Shown: positions 8,323-16,733 of the stretch, in pieces
How the letters are laid out: each line of letters starts with the position of its first letter
Position numbering within the stretch: the first letter of the stretch is position 1
From: Caulobacteraceae bacterium
Lineage (GTDB): Bacteria; Pseudomonadota; Alphaproteobacteria; Caulobacterales; Caulobacteraceae
Direction: 5' to 3'
Assembly (NCBI GenBank): GCA_019247715.1
Contig: JAFBAO010000020.1
Span: 1-55,227, forward strand
DNA length: 55,227 nucleotides
Made by a program: the position numbers and the translations under genes
The notes under the pieces: model-generated
The model's input: only the letters and a program-made list of their open reading frames with translations
Told to the model about the DNA's origin: nothing
Databases searched by the model: none

Positions 8323-9549
8323 ATGGCCGACGATCTCGGAAACGTGTCGTCCGTGCCCGGCCACGTGCCCCCGGAGCTGGTCGTCGACGTCGATTTCTAC
8401 CATGTCCCCGGCGTCGAGGAGGACCCGCACGCCGCCTGGATGAGGATCCGCGACGCCGCGCCCCGGGTCTTCTACACGCCCCGCAACGGCGGTCACTGGA
8501 TCGTCACCCGCGCCGACGACGTCGAGGAGGTGCTGCGGGACTACGAGCGCTTCACCTCGTACGGCTCGATCCCGCCGGGTCTGACGACCGAGCCCTATCC
8601 GAGCCCGCCCGTCGGCGTCGATCCGCCCGAGCATGGCCCCTATCGGCAGATCCTGCTGCCGGCCTTCTCGCCGCGCGCCATCAACGACATGGAAGCCTAC
8701 ATCCGCGGCTTGAACGTCGAGCTGATCGAAGCCTTCCGGAACAAGGGGCGTTGCGAGTTCATCGGCGATTTCGCCCACCGCATGCCCATCGGCGTCTTCC
8801 TGCGGTTCATGGGCCTGCCGGACTCCGACCGCGAGCGCCTGCTCGGCTACACCCACGAGCGCATGCGCGGGGAGACGGAGGCGGACCGGTTCGCCGCGCA
8901 GCGGGCCCTGCGCGCCTATGCGCAGGAGAAGGTGCGCGAGCGGCGGCGAAATCCGACCGAGGGCCTGCTGAGCCGGGTCGCCAACGGCGTGATCGACGGC
9001 GAGCCGATCCAGGAGAGCAAGGCGGTGGTCATCACCGTGACCCTGCTGCTGGCGGGCCTCGACACGGTGGTCAACACCTTCGGCTTCGTCGCCCAGTTCC
9101 TGGCGACCCACCCGGAGCACCGCCGGCGGCTCGTCCAGCATCCGGACCTGGTTCCGCAGGCGGTGGAGGAGTTCCTGCGCCGCTTCCCGGTCCCGTGCAT
9201 CACCCGCCACGCCCGGATCGATCAGGAATTCCGGGGCGTGCGCATGCGCGCCGGCGACGGGGTGCTCACCATCATTCCGATGACGGGTCTGGACGAGACC
9301 AAGTACGCCGATCCTCTCGAGGTCGACTTCGAGCGCGAGACCCAGCCGCTCCCGAACTTCGGCATGGGCGCGCACCGCTGCGTCGGCTCGCACCTCGCCC
9401 GCCTCGAGGTCCGCACCTTCCTCGAGGAGTGGCTGAAGCGGATTCCCGACTTCGGCCTCGATCCCGCCGACCCGCCGGTGGGCGTCGGCGGCAATGTGAT
9501 CGGCATGGGGCGCCTGCCGCTGGTATGGGACACCGCCGTCCGGCATTGA
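8323..9549 (+). CDS. cytochrome P450, P450cam (CYP101)-like
   Basis: I chose the ATG at 8323 because GGAAGGAGA lies just upstream; the frame is open back to 8248 without a better site. The 408-residue product has heme ligand Cys353 in FGMGAHRCVG, the I-helix AGLDTVVN (244-251), ExxR near 283-286 and GGHWIVTR near 56-63. VANGVIDG and AGLDTVVN closely recall P450cam. Together with the P450 at 4020-5234 it gives two members of one branch on opposite sides of a divergent promoter, perhaps acting on successive positions of one substrate. No redox partner gene is adjacent. It probably shares a transcript with the GMC oxidoreductase. Confidence 0.95.
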   Translation: MADDLGNVSSVPGHVPPELVVDVDFYHVPGVEEDPHAAWMRIRDAAPRVFYTPRNGGHWIVTRADDVEEVLRDYERFTSYGSIPPGLTTEPYPSPPVGVDPPEHGPYRQILLPAFSPRAINDMEAYIRGLNVELIEAFRNKGRCEFIGDFAHRMPIGVFLRFMGLPDSDRERLLGYTHERMRGETEADRFAAQRALRAYAQEKVRERRRNPTEGLLSRVANGVIDGEPIQESKAVVITVTLLLAGLDTVVNTFGFVAQFLATHPEHRRRLVQHPDLVPQAVEEFLRRFPVPCITRHARIDQEFRGVRMRAGDGVLTIIPMTGLDETKYADPLEVDFERETQPLPNFGMGAHRCVGSHLARLEVRTFLEEWLKRIPDFGLDPADPPVGVGGNVIGMGRLPLVWDTAVRH

Positions 9550-9635
9550 TGGCGATCACCGCGCCCCTGTCCGCGCGTTAACCCAATCGTATCCGACCCG
9601 GACGAACCTGCTGTCGGTCAATCTCAGATGACCTC

Positions 9636-10004
9636 ATGACCTCAGTCAGACCGACCGACGGCAGCGAGAGGCGCGTTCAGGTAGAGCGGCGGCTGGGGCC
9701 ACGCCATCAGGTGTTCCTGGCCGGGAAGGCTCAGCTCGTCGGAGGCCGCGTCATCGACGTGACGTTCCGCGATCTCAGCGCGCGCGGCGCGAGATTGCTC
9801 GTGCCGGCGCCTGCGGCCCTGTTCGGCGAGGTGGCGGTGGTCATCCTGAAAGAGGCGCTGGTGCTGCGTTCGCGGGTCATCTGGGGACACCCCCCGATGT
9901 TCGGCGTCGAATTTCGCGAGGCGATCGACCTGCGCGGCGAATATCCGTCGCGGTACGATCCCCTCGCCGAGGCCTGGCGGTGCTGGGACGATCCGAAGCA
10001 ATAG
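9636..10004 (+). CDS. PilZ domain protein
   Basis: This 122-residue protein is almost entirely a PilZ domain. The RRLGPRH segment (about 19-25) supplies the Arg-rich RxxxR-type c-di-GMP motif, and the second motif, D/NxSxxG, appears as DLSARG. The C-terminal strand ending in FGVEF is typical. Single-domain PilZ proteins bind c-di-GMP and relay it to motility, envelope or polysaccharide targets by protein contact; the partner here is unknown. No strong ribosome site is seen, and an out-of-frame ATG lies 9 bp before the chosen one. The gene marks the change from the catabolic block to the central block. Confidence 0.8.
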   Translation: MTSVRPTDGSERRVQVERRLGPRHQVFLAGKAQLVGGRVIDVTFRDLSARGARLLVPAPAALFGEVAVVILKEALVLRSRVIWGHPPMFGVEFREAIDLRGEYPSRYDPLAEAWRCWDDPKQ

Positions 10005-10056
10005 CGCCGCTTATTGACGGCCCCAACGGTTCTCCGGCGCCGCGAAGCCTCCGGTC

Positions 10057-10260
10057 TCAGGTTCGTTCAAGCGCCAATGAGGCGATGGTCAGGCGGGACA
10101 GCCTCTGTTCCTCCAGGGCGAGCAAATCGCCCAGAAGCTCAGGGTAGGGCGCCTTCCCGTTCGACAGCTGCGATCGAAGCCGCGCGATGTTATCCCGGCA
10201 AGTCCGCTCCTCGCTGACGGCCAGCTTCTCCTCGGCTTGATCCTGCATTCGATCACACAT
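10057..10260 (-). CDS. small helical hypothetical protein, probably FixK/FNR-controlled
   Basis: The 67-residue product is predicted to be largely helical and charged, with an N-terminal Gln/Glu-rich helix, a central Arg-rich helix and a Leu-rich helix (ELLGDLLALEEQRL). There is a single internal Cys besides Cys2, no signal peptide and no membrane segment. I do not recognise the family. AAGGGA lies at good spacing before the ATG. A FixK/FNR-type box, TTGACCAGGATCAA, is centred about 60 bp upstream of the start codon, which suggests induction at low oxygen. It lies in the same orientation as, and downstream of, the bestrophin-like gene. Confidence 0.55.
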   Translation of the reverse strand: MCDRMQDQAEEKLAVSEERTCRDNIARLRSQLSNGKAPYPELLGDLLALEEQRLSRLTIASLALERT

Positions 10261-10313
10261 GGCAAATCCCTTGCTCTCCAGGGCAAGAGTAGGCGGCGCC
10301 TTGTGTAAAGGCC

Positions 10314-10327
10314 TTGACCAGGATCAA
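10314..10327. promoter_or_regulatory. candidate FixK/FNR box
   Basis: TTGACCAGGATCAA fits the FixK-type consensus TTGAY-N4-RTCAA at every fixed position and differs from the strict FNR box at one base. It lies between the 3' end of the bestrophin-like gene and the small gene at 10057-10260, about 60 bp from that start codon, which would suit class II activation. I found no other comparable box in the window by eye. Confidence 0.55.
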
Positions 10328-10377
10328 CTTGGCCATGGGCGCGGGTGCGGAGGAGAAGGCCAAGCGACAGCATTGCT

Positions 10378-11133
10378 TCAGGAATGCTTCAACGTTTGCG
10401 AAAGAGCCGTCAGATTGTCGGGCGACACCGGGATCAACCCGCTTCGCGGGCTGTCGATATCGGCGACGAGAAACAGCGGGATCGACACGATCAGCGGCAG
10501 GATCAGCAGCGTCGATTCCTTCGCGCGCTTCTCGTTCGCCCCGAGCAGCAGATTGCTGCCGACGGCCACCAGGATCATGACGGCCCAAGCGGCGGCCGGG
10601 ATCCGATTCCACCAGGACGCCTGGGTGTAGCTCTCGGAGTTGATGACGTCGTTCATTCCGGCGGCGACGAGCGCGGCCGTCGCCGTGGGCTGGGCGACTG
10701 CCGGGGCCGCGACGGCGGACCATAAGGCCTTCTGGAGGCTGGACGTCTGGGCCTGGATCCGCTCGAGCGCGTCCTCCTCGCGGGCGCGATAGAAGAGGAT
10801 CCGCTGGTCGAGGTACGTCGCGAGCAGGCCCTGGACGCGGCCAGCGTCGGCCGGCGGCAGGAGATCGGCGCGCAGGTACTCGGTCCCGATGGCGTTGGCC
10901 TCGGCCTCCTCGTAGTCCTTGCGCTGGTCGTATCGGCCGACCGCCATCGAGAAGCTGAAGCCGATTATCAAGGCCAGCAGCGTCAAGGACCCGGGCAGCA
11001 GGACGGCGAAATCGCTATGCGCCACCTTGCTGAGGGGTGCGCCGCGCCGCCGCAGAAAGGCCGTCGCGTACGCCGCTGCGCACTGCACGGCGAAGGAGAC
11101 GACGAACACCACCAGTGGATAATCCCTGAACAT
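10378..11133 (-). CDS. bestrophin-like (DUF4239-type) membrane protein
   Basis: The ATG at 11133 is preferred because it has a GAAGGGG site upstream and is followed at once by a membrane segment; the frame runs open to 11343 but the extra residues are low-complexity. The 251-residue product has two N-terminal hydrophobic segments (about 6-25 and 42-62), a central soluble helical domain with an Arg/Glu-rich stretch, and two C-terminal membrane segments. This 2+2 layout, with an RYDQRK motif after the second helix and an AEANAIGTEYLR helix, fits the bestrophin-like DUF4239 family. Those proteins are inner-membrane and of uncertain function, possibly anion channels. It ends upstream of the FixK-like box. 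Confidence 0.7.
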   Translation of the reverse strand: MFRDYPLVVFVVSFAVQCAAAYATAFLRRRGAPLSKVAHSDFAVLLPGSLTLLALIIGFSFSMAVGRYDQRKDYEEAEANAIGTEYLRADLLPPADAGRVQGLLATYLDQRILFYRAREEDALERIQAQTSSLQKALWSAVAAPAVAQPTATAALVAAGMNDVINSESYTQASWWNRIPAAAWAVMILVAVGSNLLLGANEKRAKESTLLILPLIVSIPLFLVADIDSPRSGLIPVSPDNLTALSQTLKHS

Positions 11134-11486
11134 CTGGATGCCCCTTCGAGGCCGGATCGTCTCGGCCGCCACAGTCTCTGGTCGGCTGACGACCTCCATC
11201 CAGCCGGCGCCGCATTCAAGCGCCGCCGGACCTGGGAGCGAAGTCCGAATTCCGGAGTAACGACCGTTCATCGCGACCTTGAGCCCCTGGTCGGGACCGA
11301 GGCGCGCGCTCCGGCTCCGAGGGCCGAGGGGTGAGTGGTTCACCTGATGCCCGCGGCAAGGGCCATGGGTAGCGTCCCGTCGGGGCCGGGAGCGCCCAAG
11401 CCACCGAGCTCTTGCTCAAGAACCCGTTGAGACAGTCCTGCCCGTGGCTCGCCGCGAGGGCCGCCCGGGAGGCGGGAGAAACGCCA
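11134..11486. promoter_or_regulatory. divergent intergenic region before DUF3141
   Basis: This stretch of about 350 bp lies between the leftward bestrophin-like gene and the rightward DUF3141-fabI operon. The open frames crossing it are GC-rich shadows without ribosome sites or family features. It must contain two promoters, but I could not identify boxes with confidence and saw no FixK-type box. Confidence 0.3.
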
Positions 11487-13724
11487 ATGTGGAACCCTTT
11501 CGGCCCCGTCCAAGAATACTGGCTCGACGTGTGGCAGCGGTCGATCCTGTTTCTGGACGTCCTTCGAGAACGCGGTAACCTCTACCGCGCGCATAACGCG
11601 GCGCCAGCGCCGAACGTGCTGAGCTTCGAGGCGGAGCTGGTCCGCGACGGGCGGACCCTGCCGCGGCCGGTCAACTATCTGCTGGCGCGCATCGTCCCGC
11701 CGGAGGGGGTGAGGATCGATCCCGCCAAACCCCCGTTCGTGGTGGTCGATCCGCGCGCCGGCCACGGCCCCGGGATCGGCGGCATGAAACAGGACAGCGA
11801 GATCGGGGTGGCGCTCACCGCCGGGCACGCCTGCTATTTCGTGGGCTTCCTGCCCGAGCCCATGCCCGGCCAGACGATCGAGGACGTCTGCCAGGCCGAA
11901 GCGGTGTTCATCGAGGAGGTGGCGGCCCGCCATCCCGAGGCCGAGGGCAAGCCGGTGGTGATCGCCAACTGCCAGGCGGGCTGGCAGACCATGATCATGG
12001 CCGCCCTCAATCCCGACCTGGCCGGCCCGATCCTGCTGGCGGGGACGCCGCTTTCCTATTGGGCCGGGACGCGGGGTAAGAATCCGCTGCGGTACCTGGG
12101 CGGCCTGCTGGGGGGCGACTGGCTCACCGCGTTCGCCGGCGACATTGGCGGCGGGCTCTTCGACGGCGCCTCCCTGGTCGCCAATTTCGAATCCCTGAAC
12201 CCGGCCAACACCTACTGGGAGAAGCCCTACAACGTCTTCTCGAAGGTCGACACGGAGGCCGCGCGGTTCCTCGATTTCGAGACCTGGTGGGGCAGCCCGG
12301 TCCTCCTGAACGCCGAGGAGATGGAGTGGATCACCGACAGCCTGTTCGTGGGCGACAAGCTTTCGAGCGGCGGGCTTCGGACCACGGACGGCGTGCGGAT
12401 CGACCTGCGCAACGTCAAGTCTCCGATCATCGTCTTCTGCTCGTGGGGAGACAACATCACCCCGCCCCAGCAGGCCCTCGGGTGGATCACCGACATCTAC
12501 GACCAGGATCGCCAGATCGCCGCGAACGGGCAGACCATCGTCTACTGCCTGCACCAGTCGATCGGACACCTGGGCATCTTCGTCTCCAGCAAGGTCGCGA
12601 CCAAGGAGCACCAGGAGTTCACCTCGTGCATGGATATGATCGACCTGGCCCCGCCAGGGCTCTACGAGGCGGTCATCGCCGAGGTCGACGAGGACACCCA
12701 GAACCCGGAGCTCATCCAGGGAAGATACCTCTTCAGGCTGGAGCGTCGGACCTTGGACGACGTCCGGGCTCTGGTCGGGAACCAGCCCGAGGACGATCTG
12801 CGCTTCGCGGCGGTGGCGCGCATCTCCGAGATCAATCGCGCGCTCTACAAGGCGCTCGTCCGTCCGACGGTGCGTGCGCTCGCCACCCCGCCGGCTGCGG
12901 AGGCCTTGCGGCGCCTGCACCCGAACCGGCTCAGATTCGCAATCTTCTCGGACCATAACCCGCTGATGCCGCTGGTCGAGACGTTGGCCAAGGCGGTGCG
13001 GGAAAGGCGCGCGCCGGCGGCGCGGGACAATCCGCTGCTCACCTACCAGGAGGAAGTGTCTTCCTGGATCACCGCCGGCCTCAAGGTCTACGGGGATCTG
13101 CGGGACACCCTCGCGGAGGAGCTGTTCCTCTCCACATGGGGGACGCCGCTCGTGCAGGCGATGGCTGGCCTGGACGCCAGGTCCGCGGGCGACGGAGGGC
13201 GCCACGTCGAGCGCGACCTCGCCCGCGAGGCTAGCGGAGCGAAGCTGCGCTCGGACCTCGAGGCGCGGTTCGAGCAAGGCGGTCCGATGGAAGCGGCGCT
13301 TCGCGGCCTCTTCTATGTGCGTGGGGCCGAGGGCGGTTTCGACGAGCGCGGCTTTGCCGCCCTGAGGGCGCTGCGCGCGGCCCAGCCAGCCGAGCGCCGC
13401 CGCCCGCTCGCCGAGCTCAAGCATCTGGTGAAGGAGCAGTCGCTGCTGTTCCGGATCGACGAACCGCGGGCCATGGAGGCGATCCCCCAGCTGCTGCCCC
13501 ATGACGTCGGCCAACGGCGCGCCGCGCTGGAGGCCCTGCATAATCTGCTCGCCGCCCAGGGCGTCTTGCCGGAGGAGAGCCGCCGCCGGCTCGACCGGCT
13601 CAACGTCATCTTCGACGGCGGGGCCGAACCGGGCGCCGACCAGGGCCTGGCTCAGCTGGTCGCGGCCGCCGGTCAAGCCCCGGCGTCACAGATCGATGAA
13701 GGGGCTGGCCATGGCCGACATTAG
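11487..13724 (+). CDS. DUF3141 protein, PHA-synthase/PhaC-like alpha/beta hydrolase
   Basis: With the ATG at 11487 (GGCGGGAGA upstream; the frame is open from 11412) the product has 745 residues. About residues 60-430 form an alpha/beta hydrolase related to polyhydroxyalkanoate synthases. The nucleophile is probably Cys162 in ANCQAGW; SWGDNITPP supplies the Asp and HQSIGHLGIF the His, which are the same three positions as in PhaC. The C-terminal 300 residues are a helical domain typical of DUF3141. The activity is not established in the family. Its 3' end overlaps fabI by 14 bp, implying coupled translation. In other alphaproteobacteria DUF3141, fabI, pta and ackA genes are often adjacent; here pta-ackA lie about 19 kb away. 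Confidence 0.85.
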   Translation: MWNPFGPVQEYWLDVWQRSILFLDVLRERGNLYRAHNAAPAPNVLSFEAELVRDGRTLPRPVNYLLARIVPPEGVRIDPAKPPFVVVDPRAGHGPGIGGMKQDSEIGVALTAGHACYFVGFLPEPMPGQTIEDVCQAEAVFIEEVAARHPEAEGKPVVIANCQAGWQTMIMAALNPDLAGPILLAGTPLSYWAGTRGKNPLRYLGGLLGGDWLTAFAGDIGGGLFDGASLVANFESLNPANTYWEKPYNVFSKVDTEAARFLDFETWWGSPVLLNAEEMEWITDSLFVGDKLSSGGLRTTDGVRIDLRNVKSPIIVFCSWGDNITPPQQALGWITDIYDQDRQIAANGQTIVYCLHQSIGHLGIFVSSKVATKEHQEFTSCMDMIDLAPPGLYEAVIAEVDEDTQNPELIQGRYLFRLERRTLDDVRALVGNQPEDDLRFAAVARISEINRALYKALVRPTVRALATPPAAEALRRLHPNRLRFAIFSDHNPLMPLVETLAKAVRERRAPAARDNPLLTYQEEVSSWITAGLKVYGDLRDTLAEELFLSTWGTPLVQAMAGLDARSAGDGGRHVERDLAREASGAKLRSDLEARFEQGGPMEAALRGLFYVRGAEGGFDERGFAALRALRAAQPAERRRPLAELKHLVKEQSLLFRIDEPRAMEAIPQLLPHDVGQRRAALEALHNLLAAQGVLPEESRRRLDRLNVIFDGGAEPGADQGLAQLVAAAGQAPASQIDEGAGHGRH

Positions 13725-14487
13725 ACCGGTCCTCGCCGGACAAAAGGCGCTGGTGGTGGGCGTCGCCAACCAGGACTCGATCGCCTACGGGTGCGCCAAA
13801 GCGTTCCGGACCGCCGGCGCGGAGCTGGCGCTCACCTGGCTGAACGACAAGGCGCGGCCCTACGTCGAGCCCCTGGCCCGGGAGCTCGAGGCGAGCATCA
13901 CCGCGCCGCTGGACGTGGGGGCCCCTGGCGAGCTCGAGGCGCTTTTCGCGCTGATCGGACAGCGATGGGGGAGGCTCGACAGCCTGGTGCATTCGATCGC
14001 CTTCGCCCCCAAGGAGGATCTGCAAGGGGGCCTGCTGGACTGTTCGGCGGAAGGCTTCGCCAAGGCCATGGACATCTCCTGCCACTCCTTCGTGCGCATG
14101 GCCAAGCTCGCCGCGCCGCTGATGACGGGCGGCGGGACGATGTTCGCCATGAGCTACTACGGGGCGACCAAGGTGGTCCCCAACTACAACGTCATGGGCC
14201 CGGTGAAGGCGGCGCTCGAGGCGGCTTGCCGCTATCTGGCCTATGAGCTCGGACCCTCGAACATCCGCGTCCACGCCATCTCGCCGGGCCCGCTGAACAC
14301 CCGCGCATCCTCGGGCCTGAAGGACTTCGATCTGATTCTGAACGAGGCGGCCCAGAAGGCGCCGATCGGCGAGCTCGTGGACATCATGGATGTCGGCTTC
14401 GCCTGCGCCTACCTCGCCACCGATTTCGCCCGCCGCATCACCGGCGGGACCATCTACGTGGACGGCGGCGCCAACGTCGTCGTGTGA
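13711..14487 (+). CDS. fabI: enoyl-[acyl-carrier-protein] reductase, NADH
   Basis: This 258-residue SDR-superfamily reductase does the last step of each fatty-acid elongation cycle. The cofactor loop is GVANQDSIAYG near 17-27. The catalytic set is Tyr149, Tyr159 and Lys166 in PNYNVMGPVK; the Tyr-Lys spacing of 7 and Tyr-Tyr spacing of 10 match Escherichia coli FabI. The C-terminal TGGTIYVDGG segment is also typical. The ATG at 13711 lies inside the end of the DUF3141 gene and is preceded by GAAGGGG. It may be a stress-linked paralogue rather than the housekeeping copy, judging by its operon; the window cannot settle this. Confidence 0.92.
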   Translation: MADIRPVLAGQKALVVGVANQDSIAYGCAKAFRTAGAELALTWLNDKARPYVEPLARELEASITAPLDVGAPGELEALFALIGQRWGRLDSLVHSIAFAPKEDLQGGLLDCSAEGFAKAMDISCHSFVRMAKLAAPLMTGGGTMFAMSYYGATKVVPNYNVMGPVKAALEAACRYLAYELGPSNIRVHAISPGPLNTRASSGLKDFDLILNEAAQKAPIGELVDIMDVGFACAYLATDFARRITGGTIYVDGGANVVV

Positions 14488-14540
14488 GGCGGCCTCGGGC
14501 AAACCGAGGCACAGTTCAACGGCCAGAAGCGCATTCCCGT

Positions 14541-14564
14541 CGCAAGAGCGATTCCACTCTTGCG
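14541..14564. terminator. hairpin between convergent fabI and glycine-rich gene
   Basis: CGCAAGAG and CTCTTGCG form a perfect 8 bp stem around an 8-base loop, 54 bp after the fabI stop and 10 bp before the stop of the opposing gene. There is no T-tract, so it may need a factor or only protect 3' ends. The convergent position supports a two-way terminator role. Confidence 0.5.
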
Positions 14565-14573
14565 GAACGCCCT

Positions 14574-15320
14574 CTAGCCGCCTGCGGCAGGCTCGGGGAC
14601 GGTCACATAGACCACCGTGTCCCCTTCGTACTGCGGCTGGTAGTAGACGCCGCCGCAGTGATAGTAGGCGCCATAGGCGGGACAGCCGGGCGGCAGGGCG
14701 TAGTAGCTCGATCCGATCGCCGCGGCCGTCGCCGCGCCGGCCCAGGCGGCGGTGGCGCCGATGGCGAGCCCGGCGCCCACGGGATAGTCCGACCAGCCCC
14801 CCCAGCCGTTGTCGACGTTCACGTTGGTGTTGCGGTTGAAGGTGTTGCCGCTGCCGATGTTGCCGCTGCCCACGTTCGTGCGGTTGCCGCTGCCGACGTT
14901 GGTTCGCCCGCCGCCGATGTCAGTCCGATTTCCGCCGCCGATCTGGCCCCGGTTGCCGCCCCCGATGTCGGTTCGGTTGCCGCCGCCGATGTTTCCCCGG
15001 TTCCCCCCGGCGCCGCCCGTGCTCGCATAGCTGCGGCCTCCACCCCCCGCGCCGCCGCGGCTGTATCCGCCGCCGGAGGGCCGGCTGATGCTTGTGGAGG
15101 CGCCCGAGCGAAAACCGCTGCCGCCGCCCATGCTGCGCCCACCGCCGCCCATGCCGCCGCCGCCCATGCTGCGGCCGCCGCCGCCCATGCTGCGGCCGCC
15201 GCCGGCACGGCCGCCACCGCCGCCGCCCCGGCCGCCCCGCGCCTCGGCGAGGTCGGCGCCGACCAGCGTCGCGATCATGCCGGCCGCGAGGGCGATCCGC
15301 AGGATCTTACGTCCATTCAT
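14574..15320 (-). CDS. exported glycine-rich repeat protein
   Basis: The 248-residue product starts with a Sec-type signal (basic N-terminus, hydrophobic 7-21, likely cleavage after AEA near 27). Residues 28-100 are a Gly/Arg/Ser-rich region with GGGGRSM units. Residues 107-160 hold an 8-residue repeat of the form GGGNRTDI with about six variants, rich in Asn, as in a beta-solenoid or roll. A hydrophobic Ala/Gly-rich stretch (181-205) follows. The tail has two Cys (213, 222) in a Tyr-rich segment ending YEGDTVVYVTV, recalling the tails of small exported proteins with YY-GVYY motifs. AAGGAGG precedes the ATG. It lies 10 bp after the DUF2092 gene. The function is unknown. Confidence 0.75.
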   Translation of the reverse strand: MNGRKILRIALAAGMIATLVGADLAEARGGRGGGGGGRAGGGRSMGGGGRSMGGGGMGGGGRSMGGGSGFRSGASTSISRPSGGGYSRGGAGGGGRSYASTGGAGGNRGNIGGGNRTDIGGGNRGQIGGGNRTDIGGGRTNVGSGNRTNVGSGNIGSGNTFNRNTNVNVDNGWGGWSDYPVGAGLAIGATAAWAGAATAAAIGSSYYALPPGCPAYGAYYHCGGVYYQPQYEGDTVVYVTVPEPAAGG

Positions 15321-15330
15321 CGCCGCCTCC

Positions 15331-16107
15331 TTAGGGGTTCGCCGCCGTCAGCCGGATGCTCTTGGCGTCCTTCGGCGGATCGAATGCGAAATCGCCGTTG
15401 GCGATCGTCGGACTGACGTTCCAGGTGAGCACGGCGTTGTAGGCGGGATAGGCGGGATCCGTCGGGTCCACGATCACCAGCTTGCGCGGCAGCGGCTGGT
15501 CGCCCTTCTGGATCCAGATCTCCCAGTCGAGGCCGTGTTCGCGGAAGGCGTAGTGATCCACCGCCGCGCCGTCGATCGTCGATGGCCCGACCACGAATCC
15601 CGACTCCAGCTCTTCGCTTCGACTGCTGTTGGGATCGCTCCAGCGGAACAGGTCTTCGAGCGGCAGCCTGATGCCGTACTTGTCGTAGATGTCCTCGAGC
15701 GTCTGCCGGATCGTCGCCGGCGCCGGCGCCGTGGCGTAATAACCAAGCGCCGGGGCAAAGACGGTGAACTGCTTGCCGTCGTAGATGTAGCGACGGTTCT
15801 TGACGTCGCTGACTAGGTCGATGACGAAGCCATCGGGGCGCCGGACCTTGTAGCGGGCGCCCCCGTTGATCTGCAGCTTCTGTCCCTTCGCGGTGACGAG
15901 GTCGAGGCTGGTCTGGGTGGTGACCTCGAACCTGGTCAGGGTGTTGAGATAGGCGCTCATGCGCCGAAGCGCCTGCAGGGCCTGCGGTTCCACCGCCGGC
16001 GTCGCCGCCGGCGGGTCGGTGGCCGCGAAGGTCGCGATGGCGGGCACGACGCCGAGCGCCAACCCGAAACCGAGGCCCACGGCGGCGGCGAAGCGAAGGG
16101 ACTTCAT
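15331..16107 (-). CDS. DUF2092 exported protein (LolA-like fold)
   Basis: The start at 16107 has AGGAAGG upstream and opens onto a clear signal peptide (MKSLRFAAAVGLGFGLAL, cleavage near 25-29). The mature part (258 residues in all) matches the DUF2092 pattern: an ALRRMSAYLNTLTRFEV helix, then antiparallel strands with RRPDGFVIDL, RRYIYDGKQFTVF and LDWEIWIQKGDQPLPRKLVI. This resembles LolA/LolB-like lipid-binding half-barrels, so it is probably a periplasmic lipid or lipoprotein chaperone-like protein; that is by fold only. It is the first gene of a two-gene operon with the glycine-rich protein, a pairing I believe recurs in alphaproteobacteria. Confidence 0.85.
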   Translation of the reverse strand: MKSLRFAAAVGLGFGLALGVVPAIATFAATDPPAATPAVEPQALQALRRMSAYLNTLTRFEVTTQTSLDLVTAKGQKLQINGGARYKVRRPDGFVIDLVSDVKNRRYIYDGKQFTVFAPALGYYATAPAPATIRQTLEDIYDKYGIRLPLEDLFRWSDPNSSRSEELESGFVVGPSTIDGAAVDHYAFREHGLDWEIWIQKGDQPLPRKLVIVDPTDPAYPAYNAVLTWNVSPTIANGDFAFDPPKDAKSIRLTAANP

Positions 16108-16364
16108 CGTACTTCCTTCCTGTCTGTGAGCGGGCGGGGGCGGGGGCCGCACCGGGTTCTAGGCATCCCAGTTCCGCGGGCTCTCGACCCACGCAGCCTC
16201 GCCGGTCACGCCGATATTCTTGACGGGGACCCGAGTTGGAACATCCGGCCAAACCCGGATCGCCGGCGCCGGCCAACCTAGGCTTGGATCAGGTTCTGCT
16301 TGATCGCCGAACCGGCCAACCTATGAGCCGCGGAGAGGCGACCTTGGAGCGCCTTTCGCGCGCC

Positions 16365-16595
16365 TCAGCCGAACGGGCCGACCCGGACGATGATGCCCAC
16401 CAGAACCCCCACGCCCACGATCAGCATGAGGGCGGAGATCACCGTGTTGGGCGAGAAGGGCCTGGCGGCGGTCGTGAACGCCACGAGTCCCTGCCCGCTC
16501 AGGTCGCGCTGCCGACGCTGCAGGTCCCGCATCGCGATCGCGTAGGCCAGCGCGATCCGGTAGGTCGCAAGCTGGGTGGAAGGATCGTTCCACAT
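16365..16595 (-). CDS. small membrane protein, hypothetical
   Basis: The 76-residue product has an N-terminal amphipathic helix with RRQRD and a C-terminal hydrophobic segment (about 51-71, rich in Ile, Val and Gly), so it is likely a single-pass or tail-anchored inner-membrane protein. No family is recognised. The ribosome site is weak (GAGGA about 14 bp upstream). It lies 138 bp after ppk2 in the same direction and could be the last gene of that operon. The balanced residue use and clean membrane helix favour a real gene, but this is not certain. Confidence 0.45.
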   Translation of the reverse strand: MWNDPSTQLATYRIALAYAIAMRDLQRRQRDLSGQGLVAFTTAARPFSPNTVISALMLIVGVGVLVGIIVRVGPFG

Positions 16596-16733
16596 CGTCG
16601 TCCGCGCCGTCCTCCCCCCGCGCCTGCGGCCGATTGGAAGGGGAGGGCCAAAGGCCCAATATCGCGCGCAGAAACTTCGGGCCTGTTATGCGGGAGGTTG
16701 CTGGAGCGCCATGCGGGAATCCGGTCCGATCGA

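Noticed and set aside
11340..13676. A 778-codon minus-strand frame opposite DUF3141
   Set aside because: It is low-complexity Arg/Gly/His-rich sequence without motifs, while the plus-strand frame has a PhaC-like catalytic set and overlaps fabI in a normal way.
14809..15217. Plus- and minus-strand Pro/Ala-rich frames over the glycine-rich gene
   Set aside because: They arise from reading GGC/GGT-rich repeats in other frames; only the frame with a signal peptide and ribosome site is kept.
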